From: Pirellulaceae bacterium
GTDB taxonomy: Bacteria; Planctomycetota; Planctomycetia; Pirellulales; Pirellulaceae
Assembly: GCA_018402565.1 (NCBI GenBank)
Contig: JAGYIQ010000010.1
Span: 1-64,000 of the forward strand
Length of the DNA stretch: 64,000 bases
Direction: 5' to 3'
Shown here piece by piece: positions 20,563-29,429 of this stretch. Within the stretch, counting starts at the first letter, position 1, and each line of letters opens with the position of its first letter. The notes beneath the pieces were generated by a model. That model did not search any database and was not told the DNA's origin. It saw only the letters and a program-made list of their open reading frames with translations. The position numbers and the translations under genes are program-made.

Positions 20563-21333
20563 ATGGACTCTGGTGTGCCCTCCACTTCGACCCAAACCCC
20601 ACCGGCTTGGCAAGCCTTGACGGCCCGGCAACGCCGAGTGGTGGGGACATTGATGGAGAAGTCCAAGACGACGCCGGACTCGTATCCGCTGACCCTGTTG
20701 GCGTTGACCACCGGTTGCAACCAGAAGAGCAATCGCGATCCGATCAATAACTACAGTCAGGATCAAATCGAAGAAACGGTGGATTATCTCAAAGGGGTCG
20801 GCGCCGTGACGTTGGTCCAGGGCAACGGTCGGGTCCCGAAAGTCCGCCATTACGCCTACCAGTGGCTGGGGATCAGCAAGGTCGAAGCGGCGATCATGAC
20901 CGAGTTGTTGTTGCGTGGAGCCCAAACGGTCGGCGAGTTGCGGACGCGAGCGTCGCGGATGGAGCCGATCGCTGATTTGGCGGAATTGCAGGGATTGTTG
21001 CACGATCTGCAGCAACGCGACTTGGTGCTGTTTCTCACGCCGAAGGGGCGCGGCCAGGTGGTGTCCCACAACTTGTACCAAGAGTCGGAAAAGGCGGAAT
21101 TGCTGCAACGGTACGTGGGTTATTCTCCCCCCGCCGATGGCAATTCGGAGTCGACGTCAGACGATGAGGAATCCGCGGCTCCCAGGAGCAGTACGCCCCA
21201 ACCCAGAACCGCGGGGGCGTCGAGTACCGATGGGTCGGTCCGGGAAGAACTGTCGGCGTTACGCGCCGAGGTCGAACAATTGAAGGCGCGACTTCGACAC
21301 CTGGAGGAGCAATGGGGGGTGGAGAGCCCCTAA
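20563..21333 (+). CDS. YceH-family (DUF480) protein, 256 aa
   Basis: The first 185 residues match the YceH/DUF480 family, which folds as two winged-helix domains. Recognisable segments are LTARQRRVVGTLMEKSKTTP, YPLTLLALTTGCNQKSNR and AAIMTELLLRGAQTVGELR, RASRMEPIADL. The molecular function of the family is not established; a DNA-binding or regulatory role is inferred from the fold. The C-terminal 70 residues are a low-complexity acidic linker followed by a coiled-coil segment (about 225-250). The start follows AAAGGATA at a good distance. It is separated from ftsY by the repeat element. Confidence 0.88.
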   Translation: MDSGVPSTSTQTPPAWQALTARQRRVVGTLMEKSKTTPDSYPLTLLALTTGCNQKSNRDPINNYSQDQIEETVDYLKGVGAVTLVQGNGRVPKVRHYAYQWLGISKVEAAIMTELLLRGAQTVGELRTRASRMEPIADLAELQGLLHDLQQRDLVLFLTPKGRGQVVSHNLYQESEKAELLQRYVGYSPPADGNSESTSDDEESAAPRSSTPQPRTAGASSTDGSVREELSALRAEVEQLKARLRHLEEQWGVESP

Positions 21334-21404
21334 AGCGTTGGGTTGTTTTTGCTGGCGACGGGGGTGACAATGAACGCCGGGCAAGCGTCTAGGGAGAAGT
21401 GGTC

Positions 21405-22772
21405 ATGAGTCGATGTTTCTACGGGCCAGCTCGCAAGCTTGGCCGCAATCTACCGGTTGTTCTACCGGTCCTTCTGGCACTAGTCGGGCTGGGCGCGTTC
21501 GTAACGCCGTCGGCCGCGGTGGCTCAGGATTGGCCGCAGTGGCAAGGCCCCAATCGCGATGGTCGCTGGGAGACCGGACCAACCGTGGACCGATTCCCCG
21601 CCGATGGACCACAAATCGTCTGGCGGCGAGAAGTGGCCAAGGGCTACAGCGGGCCGGCAGTGGCGGATGGCAAGGTTGTCCTGACGGACTACGTGCAGAC
21701 AGATGGTGACGCCACCCCCAACCCGGGTGTCAAGAATCCGCTCAAAGGATCCGAGCGAATCCACTGCTTGAATGCCGCTGACGGCTCGGTAGTGTGGACG
21801 CATGAGTACCCTTGTGATTATCTGATGTCCTATCCGAATGGACCTCGAGCCACTCCGTTGATCGATGACGCACACGTCTATGTGTTAGGCGCCGAGGGGC
21901 ACTTGAAGTGCCTGCAGATGGCCGATGGCGACGTGGTCTGGGAGAAGGACCTCAAGTCGGAGTACCACTTGGAAAGCGGACCTTATTGGGGCTTTTCCGC
22001 CCATCCACTGATCGACGGTGACACGCTGTACTGCGTGGTCGGTGGCGAGGGGAGCGTGGCGGTGGCGTTCGACAAGCGAACTGGCAAAGAGCAATGGCGA
22101 GCGTTGTCGGCCAAAGCTCAGGGCTACTGTCCCCCGACGATGGTCGAAGCCCACGGTCACAAGACACTGTTGATCTGGCATTCCGAGGCCATCAATGGCT
22201 TGGACCCGACGACGGGCGCGGTGCGTTGGTCGCAAGACCTGGCGCCACCTTACGAGATGCCGATCATCGCGCCGATTCAAACGGGCAACTTCGTCTTGGC
22301 GACGGCCCTGCAGGGAGTCTCCGTGTTGCTCGAGCTGCAACCGAACCCAGCCGAGGTCCGCGAAGTTTGGCGTGGAAAAGGGATTCATTCCGATCACAAT
22401 CCTCCCTTGATTGTGGGGGATCACTTGTACGGCGTTAGCGGTCGCGGGCAATTGCACGGTTGTGATTTAAAGACGGGCGAGCGTCTGTGGGAATCGCTGA
22501 TCACGGCACCCAGCGGTCGACCGGCGAATTCCGCCACCGGATTTATGGTCAAAGCCGACGACAAGTACTTTATCTTCATCGAAACGGGTGAATTGGTGAT
22601 TGCCAAGTTGTCGCCCGAGGGAGCAGAGGAGTTGAGTCGCGGGCAAGTCTTGGAACCGACCGCCCGTACGGGGAATCGGCAAGTCGTGTGGAGCCATCCC
22701 GCCTTTGCTGGTTCGCGGATGTACGCTCGCAATGACAAGGAGATTGTCTGCGTCGAGTTAGCCAAACCGTAG
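21405..22772 (+). CDS. Secreted PQQ-like beta-propeller protein, 455 aa
   Basis: A Sec signal peptide (about residues 15-40, VLPVLLALVGLGAFV ending near AVAQ) precedes an eight-bladed propeller of the PQQ/BamB type. Blade motifs include WPQWQGPNRDG at the mature N-terminus, CLNAADGSVVWTHEY, CLQMADGDVVWEKDL, AFDKRTGKEQWRA and GCDLKTGERLWESL. No cytochrome c motif or calcium/PQQ-ligand set was seen, so dehydrogenase activity is not implied. Proteins of this kind are abundant in planctomycetes and their ligands are mostly unknown. ATG 21405 is chosen since AGGGAG is eight bases upstream. The next gene starts 13 bp after the stop, so co-transcription is likely. Confidence 0.88.
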   Translation: MSRCFYGPARKLGRNLPVVLPVLLALVGLGAFVTPSAAVAQDWPQWQGPNRDGRWETGPTVDRFPADGPQIVWRREVAKGYSGPAVADGKVVLTDYVQTDGDATPNPGVKNPLKGSERIHCLNAADGSVVWTHEYPCDYLMSYPNGPRATPLIDDAHVYVLGAEGHLKCLQMADGDVVWEKDLKSEYHLESGPYWGFSAHPLIDGDTLYCVVGGEGSVAVAFDKRTGKEQWRALSAKAQGYCPPTMVEAHGHKTLLIWHSEAINGLDPTTGAVRWSQDLAPPYEMPIIAPIQTGNFVLATALQGVSVLLELQPNPAEVREVWRGKGIHSDHNPPLIVGDHLYGVSGRGQLHGCDLKTGERLWESLITAPSGRPANSATGFMVKADDKYFIFIETGELVIAKLSPEGAEELSRGQVLEPTARTGNRQVVWSHPAFAGSRMYARNDKEIVCVELAKP

Positions 22773-22785
22773 CAGAGGCCGCTCG

Positions 22786-23793
22786 ATGTTCGAACCAGAA
22801 TTGCGACTGGGGCCACGTCCAAGCGACGCTCACAAGGGCGATTTTGGCCGAGTCTTGCTGATTGCGGGTTCGCGTGGCATGGGGGGGGCCGCGGTATTGG
22901 CAGCCGGAGCTTGCCTGCGGAGCGGTGTGGGCTTGTTGACAGTCGCCGTACCGCAAAGTGTCGCGGCGCAAGTGGCCCAAGCGCATCCCGCAGCCATGAC
23001 GTGGCCACTCCCAGAAACGGCGAGCGGCCGGGTCAGTTGGTCCGGTTTCCTGGCGTTGCGCGAGCGAATCGGGCGCTTCGATGCGATTGCTGTGGGACCG
23101 GGCTTGGGACAATCGCTCAGCGTCACGGCTCTGGTGGTTTGGTTGTGGCGAGAATGCCCGTGTCCTGTCGTTTTGGACGCAGACGCGTTGAACAGTTTGG
23201 CGGTGGCCCTGGCTGCGGGTCGAGTGTCTCCGCTTGGTTCACGCAACCCTGACGTCACTGGCACTGGCACTGACACTCGCCCTGACACTGGGACTGGCGT
23301 GGAGAAAGTCCGCGTGCTGACGCCGCACATGGGTGAGTTCGCCAGGTTGCAGCGGGCGTGGGCCAGGCGGACGGTCGGCCCAACGGATCGATCGGCAGTC
23401 GTCCATTCGGTGTCGGAGCAGAGTGGAGCGAGGGACGACGCGACCAGTTTGGACCGCTCGGCCATGTCGCTGGCCGCGGGACTCGGGTGCTGGCTGATCT
23501 TGAAAGGTCCCGCGACGCGGATCACGGATGGGCGGCGGTTGTATCGCAACGGCACCGGAAACCCGGGGATGGCCTCGGGTGGGAGCGGCGATTGCTTGAC
23601 GGGAATCTTGGCCGCGAGTTTGGCGGATGGAACATCACCGGACTTGGCTGCTCGGCGCGGTTGTTACGTGCACGGCTTGGCGGGTGACTTGGCGGCCGCT
23701 GCTTTGGGACAACACGCCATGAACTCCGCGGATCTGTTGACTTACCTGCCCGCGGCTTGGCAGACCTTGGAACATTCCACACTCGAAGGATAA
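22786..23793 (+). CDS. nnrD: NAD(P)H-hydrate dehydratase (NnrD/CARKD type), 335 aa
   Basis: The enzyme repairs damaged NAD(P)H hydrates at the expense of ADP or ATP. Ribokinase-like fold motifs are present: GDFGRVLLIAGSRGMGGAAVLA (nucleotide side), AIAVGPGLGQS, VLDADALNSLA, LTPHMGEFARL and the C-terminal GNPGMASGGSGDCLTG anion hole with its catalytic Asp. The N-terminal epimerase domain (NnrE) found in many fused bacterial homologues is absent. A low-complexity insertion, VTGTGTDTRPDTGTG (about residues 158-172), is encoded by short ACTGGC/ACTGAC repeats and looks like slippage within the gene. Confidence 0.93.
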   Translation: MFEPELRLGPRPSDAHKGDFGRVLLIAGSRGMGGAAVLAAGACLRSGVGLLTVAVPQSVAAQVAQAHPAAMTWPLPETASGRVSWSGFLALRERIGRFDAIAVGPGLGQSLSVTALVVWLWRECPCPVVLDADALNSLAVALAAGRVSPLGSRNPDVTGTGTDTRPDTGTGVEKVRVLTPHMGEFARLQRAWARRTVGPTDRSAVVHSVSEQSGARDDATSLDRSAMSLAAGLGCWLILKGPATRITDGRRLYRNGTGNPGMASGGSGDCLTGILAASLADGTSPDLAARRGCYVHGLAGDLAAAALGQHAMNSADLLTYLPAAWQTLEHSTLEG

Positions 23794-23796
23794 CGC

Positions 23797-24135
23797 ATGC
23801 GATCGACTCGCAAGAATCAAAAGATAAACGACATCCAGCCAACTCGAGAGTTCCTGCTGGGGGGTCCGCGTCACTTGGCTTGTCGCTTTGCAAGTAGCGG
23901 GGCTCCAGTGCGTCTGATGGGTTGGGCTGCTGGGGTGGTGCTGTTGTTGATCGCAACCGGTTGTACGCCGCCCCGCGGATCCGATGAACCCGTCGACCCA
24001 CCGGCGGTGGAGGAACCCAAGGCCCCAGCATCCACCGCCTATGGCAAGGCATTGGAGGCGGCCGATCGTCTGAAGTCGCAGGCACAAGACTACAACGACC
24101 GCTTGGAAAAACTAAGTGACCCGACGGTCAAGTAG
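23797..24135 (+). CDS. Small lipoprotein, about 72-112 aa
   Basis: A lipobox LLLIATGC is preceded by a short hydrophobic stretch, so the product is probably lipidated and envelope-bound. The mature part is short, Pro/Glu-rich and ends in a predicted helix (EAADRLKSQAQDYNDRLEKL). The gene begins 3 bp after nnrD and belongs to the same transcript. Either the first ATG (23797) or the ATG at 23917 right before the hydrophobic stretch could be the true start; the latter gives a normal-length signal. No function recognised. Confidence 0.65.
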   Translation: MRSTRKNQKINDIQPTREFLLGGPRHLACRFASSGAPVRLMGWAAGVVLLLIATGCTPPRGSDEPVDPPAVEEPKAPASTAYGKALEAADRLKSQAQDYNDRLEKLSDPTVK

Positions 24136-24166
24136 ACCAATTCCGCAGCAATCGCAGAAAGTCAAC

Positions 24167-24195
24167 TTGACAAGGTCAATGGCTTGGCCTAGGCT
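24167..24195 (+). promoter_or_regulatory. Candidate sigma-70 promoter upstream of the DAB cluster
   Basis: TTGACA (24167-24172) and TAGGCT (24190-24195) are separated by 17 bp. The -10 match is weak. It could serve the small reading frame at 24296 and/or the long leader of dabA. Confidence 0.3.
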
Positions 24196-24295
24196 TCCTT
24201 GCAGGCGGTGACCGTTCATTGGACTTTCCGCCTGCCCTTGCACTCGTGCGGTCCACCTTCCATATAACTCGGCTCCATCTCACTCGGCCTACGGC

Positions 24296-24613
24296 ATGGC
24301 ATCGCTTTCGAAATCTTGTAGCTTTGCTCTGCTGTGCACGCTTGTCGCTAGTTCGTTGGTCTATTTCATTGCCGATCCCGCGTTGTCTCGCGTCTGGGAC
24401 GTCGAGATGGTCGCAGAGTGCGAATTGGATCAGGAGACGGTCAAGGAGAGCCAGTCGAAAGACAAGTCACTGGTGCTGGCTGCGGTCTGCACAAATGAAT
24501 TCCAGTGCTTGAGCACCAGAGCCATTCGCTTTGGTCGAATCTCTGAGTTTCTCTCGCTATATCAACGCTTTCTGGCGGCGACGTTTTCTCGTGGACCGCC
24601 GCGTTTCCGTTAG
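24296..24613 (+). CDS. Hypothetical small exported or membrane protein, 105 aa (uncertain)
   Basis: An N-terminal hydrophobic stretch (FALLCTLVASSLVYFIA, residues 10-26) looks like a signal anchor. The rest has no recognised family, and the C-terminal third looks less protein-like. There is no strong ribosome-binding site. It lies in a 825-bp region between the lipoprotein and dabA that otherwise holds nothing recognisable (24614-24960 is without a supported gene). It could be a genuine small accessory gene or a chance frame. Confidence 0.3.
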   Translation: MASLSKSCSFALLCTLVASSLVYFIADPALSRVWDVEMVAECELDQETVKESQSKDKSLVLAAVCTNEFQCLSTRAIRFGRISEFLSLYQRFLAATFSRGPPRFR

Positions 24614-24960
24614 TTTTCGCATTTCTTGAATTGCCATTGTCCGACTGACATTGCTTGGCTGCTGTGGCGGCTTGGAGCGATTTTCGCTCCGTGGCTCTCC
24701 GTTCCGCCGGCATGCGTCAACGGCACACTCCGCGTTCAGGTAATGGCACCGCTACCAAGGCAGACACATCGATTGCCTGTGGATGGGTGCCTGGCTGTTC
24801 TGTTGCCTCACGCGTGGAACAGCGATGACATCAGATCATTGCCCGAATGCGACCGTCGCATCAGCCCCAGACTGACAGCCCTCCGTTGCTCGTGACTGAA
24901 GGCGCGGTGGTTCCCTGGCCCCGTTACCTTTTCACGAGATCCATTTTCTTAGGAACTACC

Positions 24961-27900
24961 ATGTTTCATCCTTCCACCGGATCGGACATCGAAGCCATTC
25001 GCAGTGCGGTGACGTCTGCTAGTCATTGGCTGCCGCAACAGGGATCTTTGAAATCCTTTGTCCATCACAACACCTTGCACGCCTTGGAGTATTTACCCTT
25101 CTTCGACGCGTTGCGGCAAGCGGAAACGATCTATGGAGCGCAGGGCTTACTGAGCGAGTCGAGCTATCGGCTGGAGCTGAATCGCGAGCGAATCACTTGG
25201 GAACAGGTCGATGCGGTCTTGCGGCAAGACTTGGGCCAGGCGTGCGACAGCGTTCTGGTCGGGACCGATACTCGTTTCGACGTTCGCGCGACGATGTTGC
25301 GTCATCAGATTTATACGGCTGAGGCGAACGAACTGAATTGGCTGATCCACGAATCCTCCGCGGAGCGGCGGTTTCGGGCGGATGTCGATCCGCGACATCG
25401 GATGGGACTGATCACGGGGACGCGGCGATGTTTCTTGAGTCGTAAGCATGGATTGACCCTCGCCGATTCGCGCACGTCGGAGTGGTTGGATGCACTGCTT
25501 TCCGAGCACTCGCTGAGTGTCCGGCATACCTGGGATGATGCGGCATGGGAACGTTTCACGCTACGCTTGTTATGGCTGTCATGCCAAGCGGGAGTCCGCC
25601 GACAGGCATCTGACCGAGCCTGGGACGACGACACCCAGTCTTCCGACAGCCAACCGACCAACACGGGCTCGGCGCCGCGGTTGCGCGACGCGTTGTGGAC
25701 GCTCGTAGGTGAGGACTTGGATGTTGGCGTTAATGAAGTCCTTATCCGGTTCACCAGTTCTTTCGTCGATCAGGGCTTTGCCCACTGGTCACTGCCGAAT
25801 CGTGAAGAGGGCTTTTTTGCGGCATTTCTCGCATTGTATGCATCGACATTGACTCCTCCTCACGAGCAACTGGTGGGACTGGGACATAAACTGAGTCAGC
25901 TGCAACGCTCGGGCCAATCGCCAGAACAAGTGGTTTGCGAGGCAATGGCTTGGTTAAAAATCCCTCGCGCAGAGTGGGAACACTATTTTCGCCAGACCCT
26001 ATTGGCGTTGCCAGGCTGGGCAGGCATGCTGTGGCAATTGGAAACGCGGCCGGACCGCGCGAACGCGGGTGTGCCGGCCGGCAGTCTGCTGGAATTTTTG
26101 GCCGTTCGCTTGCTATTGGAGCAAGTCGCTGCCGAGCAACTGTTGGAGCGGCAGGGACTGACAGGATCTGCTGCCGCGCTACACGCCGTGAGGTGCCATC
26201 GTCCCATTCCGAACGCATCTTCGGACTTGGAGCTGGCTTATGCATTGTATCAAGTCGCCCAATTGCGCGGTTGGCGACCGGAGGTCTTACTAACGTTGAG
26301 TGACAGCGACTGGGGGACCGTGTGCCGCGAGTTGACTGGGTTTGATGCTTTCCAACGTTGTCGTATCTTCCAGTTGGCCCTGGAATCCACCTATCGTCAT
26401 CGTTTGTTGAATGGCCTGTTGGACTTGCAATCGGTCGACCGCTCGTCGTGGGTCGAACCGGCATCATCCCGTCGCCCCAGCTTCCAATGGATCGCGTGTA
26501 TCGATGATCGCGAGGAGTCGCTGCGTCGGCATCTCGAGGAAGTCGAGCCGGACTGCCAGACCTTCGGATATGCAGGTTTTTTTGCCGTTCCGATGTATTT
26601 CAGAGGAATTGACGAGTCCCATTTTACGCCATTGTGCCCGGTCGTTCTGAAACCGGAAAATCATGTGGAAGAAGTTGCGGTGGACCAGCAACGGTCGAAA
26701 TGGGCTTCGACACGCCGATGGCGGCGGTGGTACGCGGTTCAAGCCTTGTCGGTTCACAATTTGAGCCGAGGGCTACTGGGGGGCGTCGGATTGGCCATGA
26801 TGGGAGTGTTCAGCACGGTCCCGATGGTAATGCGTGTCCTGTTTCCGCGTTTGACCAGTCGTTGGCGACGGCATGCCATCTCTTTGTGGGCATATCCTGC
26901 GGAGACCGAGTTGACGTTGGACCGAGGTCCCTCGGTCGCGGAGGCAGAGTTGGCTTTGGGATTCACACTGGATCAACAGGTGGCGGCGGTCGCGCGATTG
27001 CTAACCGACATCGGCTTGACTCGTGACTTCGCTCGCTTGGTGATTGTCTGCGGCCACGGGTCGGCCAGCTTAAACAATCCGCATGAATCTGCATACAACT
27101 GTGGTGCGTGCGGAGGTGGACGGGGTGGACCGAATGCTCGGGCGTTTTGTCAACTGGCCAACCGGCCCGCCGTCCGCGAACGATTGGCGGAGCAAGGCTT
27201 GGTGATACCTGCGGACACGCACTTTTTGGGCATGTTTCACAACACCTGCGACGACGATGTGCAGTACTTCGACTTGGAGCAGGTGCCCACAACGCATCTG
27301 TCAGCCTTGCGTGGTTTTCAAGAAACGATGGAGACCGCGCGCGCTCGGAATGCTCAGGAACGGTGTCGTCGATTCCAATCTGCCGGGGTTGGTATCGATC
27401 CAACGGCCGCTTTAAAGCATGTGCAAGAACGGGCCGAGGACTTGTCCCAGACGCGTCCCGAATACAATCACGCCACCAATGCCGCCTGCATTGTCGGACG
27501 ACGCAGTCGGACTCGCGGCCTGTTTCTCGATCGTCGTGCGTTTCTCGCGTCTTACGATCCGACCCAAGATAGCGATGGCGAAATCCTGCGTCGGATCCTG
27601 GCTGCCGTGGTGCCGGTTTGCGCCGGCATCAACCTCGAGTATTACTTCTCACGCGTCGACACGCAGCGATTTGGCTGTGGTTCGAAACTGCCCCATAACG
27701 TCACCTCCTTGTTGGGCGTTATGGACGGTGCAGCCAGTGACCTACGGACAGGATTGTCGGAGCAGATGGTGGAAATTCATCAGCCACTCCGTTTATTACT
27801 GGTCGTCGAAGCGACTCGCGAACGTCTGCAGGACATTATTAGAACGAATCCACAATTACATCAAATCTGCTACAACCACTGGATTCAGGTGGCTGCCTGG

Positions 27901-28056
27901 AGTCCTGATTCGGGTGAAATTGATGTTCTTGTCGGTCATGAGTTTGAGTCGTTCCTCGGTTCCGCTGGAGAAACGCCCCATGTGGGCAGTTCCTGGGAAT
28001 GGTTCCGGGGCTGTGCGGACCATTTGGAACCCGTGTTGATTGGAAGTGACCGATGA
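24961..28056 (+). CDS. dabA: DabA-like (DUF2309) inorganic-carbon accumulation subunit, 1031 aa
   Basis: DabA is the cytoplasmic, carbonic-anhydrase-like subunit of DAB systems. These couple a cation gradient through an antiporter-like membrane partner to one-way CO2 hydration, accumulating bicarbonate. All four residues of the known zinc site align: C513 and D515 in WIACIDDREESLRRH, H699 in VIVCGHGSASLNNP and C714 in SAYNCGACGG. The H-to-C spacing is identical to the characterised protein. The N-terminus (SFVHHNTLHALEYLPF) is also typical. The ATG at 24961 follows AGGAACTACC; an upstream extension to 24847 lacks support. The stop overlaps the next start as ATGA, so translation is coupled to the membrane subunits. 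Confidence 0.93.
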   Translation: MFHPSTGSDIEAIRSAVTSASHWLPQQGSLKSFVHHNTLHALEYLPFFDALRQAETIYGAQGLLSESSYRLELNRERITWEQVDAVLRQDLGQACDSVLVGTDTRFDVRATMLRHQIYTAEANELNWLIHESSAERRFRADVDPRHRMGLITGTRRCFLSRKHGLTLADSRTSEWLDALLSEHSLSVRHTWDDAAWERFTLRLLWLSCQAGVRRQASDRAWDDDTQSSDSQPTNTGSAPRLRDALWTLVGEDLDVGVNEVLIRFTSSFVDQGFAHWSLPNREEGFFAAFLALYASTLTPPHEQLVGLGHKLSQLQRSGQSPEQVVCEAMAWLKIPRAEWEHYFRQTLLALPGWAGMLWQLETRPDRANAGVPAGSLLEFLAVRLLLEQVAAEQLLERQGLTGSAAALHAVRCHRPIPNASSDLELAYALYQVAQLRGWRPEVLLTLSDSDWGTVCRELTGFDAFQRCRIFQLALESTYRHRLLNGLLDLQSVDRSSWVEPASSRRPSFQWIACIDDREESLRRHLEEVEPDCQTFGYAGFFAVPMYFRGIDESHFTPLCPVVLKPENHVEEVAVDQQRSKWASTRRWRRWYAVQALSVHNLSRGLLGGVGLAMMGVFSTVPMVMRVLFPRLTSRWRRHAISLWAYPAETELTLDRGPSVAEAELALGFTLDQQVAAVARLLTDIGLTRDFARLVIVCGHGSASLNNPHESAYNCGACGGGRGGPNARAFCQLANRPAVRERLAEQGLVIPADTHFLGMFHNTCDDDVQYFDLEQVPTTHLSALRGFQETMETARARNAQERCRRFQSAGVGIDPTAALKHVQERAEDLSQTRPEYNHATNAACIVGRRSRTRGLFLDRRAFLASYDPTQDSDGEILRRILAAVVPVCAGINLEYYFSRVDTQRFGCGSKLPHNVTSLLGVMDGAASDLRTGLSEQMVEIHQPLRLLLVVEATRERLQDIIRTNPQLHQICYNHWIQVAAWSPDSGEIDVLVGHEFESFLGSAGETPHVGSSWEWFRGCADHLEPVLIGSDR

Positions 28057-29429
28057 TAGACGTTGTGGTTTTAACGGTGGTTGGCGCACCCACTCTGTGG
28101 CTGGGACTGCTTGGCTTGCTGTTGCTAGTCGGCTGTCCAATCCGTGAATCGTTCCTCGCGCATGGAACTCGTTTGGCAATTCTAATCAGTTTGGGCGCGT
28201 TGCTGACGATCGCCGTGCCCATGTTTCTGTTAGCGGATTGGTCGGGCAAGCTGTATCGAGTGGGCGAAATCGTGAACTTGCCGGCATCGAACTTCCACTT
28301 GCGCCTGGAGTTTATGTTCGACGGATTATCGGTTCCCATGGCTATTTTAACCCACCTGTTGTGTGGCACGATTGCTGCATTTGCCACCAATTATCTGCAT
28401 AAGGAAATTGGCTTTCAGCGATTTTTCCTGTTGTTTGCCATGTTTTGGACTGGCATGACCTTGGCTGTCTTGGCCGGCTCGATCGAAACCCTGTTTCTCG
28501 GGTGGGAGCTGGTGGGGCTATCCTCAGCCCTGTTGGTGGCTTTCTTTCAAGATCGGGTGGGCCCCGTCGCAAACGGCCTGCGAATCTGGTCCATCTATCG
28601 CTGCTCGGATGCGGCCTTGCTGCTGGCTGCGGTTCTGTTGCATCATGCGGCGGGTGAGGGCGAGTTCAGCGAACTGAGCGGTCGGGCGGGCTGGCCTCAT
28701 TCCAGCGGGGCGCTGCCTGCCGATGTCGCCATTGGGGCGGGCCTGCTGTTTATCCTAGCTGCGGCTGGAAAATCGGCCTTGTGGCCATTTTCCAGTTGGT
28801 TGCCCCGCGCGATGGAGGGCCCGACACCGTCGAGTGCTGTATTCTACGGTGCGCTTTCCATCCATCTGGGAGCCTTCTTACTGCTGAGAATCAGTCCGTT
28901 GTTGGACCAGTCGCAACTGTTGTCCATGGTCGTTGTTGGCTTGGGACTGGTGACGACTCTGTATGCGGTCGTGGTCGGGAGGGTCCAGACCGATGTCAAG
29001 AGTGGACTGGCGTTTGCTTCCCTCACTCAGGTCGGCCTGATTGTGGTGGAGATTGGCCTTGGGTTTAGGTACTTGGCCTTGCTGCATATTTTGGGTCACG
29101 CCAGTTTACGCACCCTGCAACTCCTGCGAGCGCCCTCGTTGTTGCGTGACTATGTGGAGTTGGGCAACGCACTGGGTGCTCAAGTTAACAATCGACTGGG
29201 GAAAGACGGGCGAAAAGCCAATGGGCGATGGTTCGTGTGGATTTACCGCTTTGGCCTGGAACGTGGCTACATCGATGTGTTGTGGGCGACTGTGGTCTTG
29301 AGACCGTTATCGAGCGTGTTGCGGTGTTGCCGGCTACTCGAGTCTGAATGGTTGTTGCGGTTGAATGGGTCCGATGACACACCGACAAAAGCTCGGCAAA
29401 ACTCGCATGGATTGGACCAATGGCAATGA
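28053..29429 (+). CDS. NuoL/MrpA-like proton-channel subunit (DabB-type), 458 aa
   Basis: This polytopic membrane protein belongs to the NADH dehydrogenase ND5/Mrp antiporter family. Family motifs include FMFDGLSVPMAILTHLL, the glutamate-bearing TLFLGWELVGLSSALLV, the lysine helix LLFILAAAGKSALWPFSSWLP and AMEGPTPSSAVFYGAL. In DAB systems this subunit supplies the ion flux that drives DabA. It starts inside the dabA stop and runs 10 bp into the next gene. It is shorter than typical DabB (about 550 aa), and the C-terminal third after residue 380 is not clearly transmembrane. Confidence 0.85.
   Translation: MIDVVVLTVVGAPTLWLGLLGLLLLVGCPIRESFLAHGTRLAILISLGALLTIAVPMFLLADWSGKLYRVGEIVNLPASNFHLRLEFMFDGLSVPMAILTHLLCGTIAAFATNYLHKEIGFQRFFLLFAMFWTGMTLAVLAGSIETLFLGWELVGLSSALLVAFFQDRVGPVANGLRIWSIYRCSDAALLLAAVLLHHAAGEGEFSELSGRAGWPHSSGALPADVAIGAGLLFILAAAGKSALWPFSSWLPRAMEGPTPSSAVFYGALSIHLGAFLLLRISPLLDQSQLLSMVVVGLGLVTTLYAVVVGRVQTDVKSGLAFASLTQVGLIVVEIGLGFRYLALLHILGHASLRTLQLLRAPSLLRDYVELGNALGAQVNNRLGKDGRKANGRWFVWIYRFGLERGYIDVLWATVVLRPLSSVLRCCRLLESEWLLRLNGSDDTPTKARQNSHGLDQWQ

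Noticed and set aside
20395-21108. 237-aa minus-strand frame over the YceH gene
   Set aside because: Shadow of a recognisable DUF480 protein; part of it runs through the repeat element.
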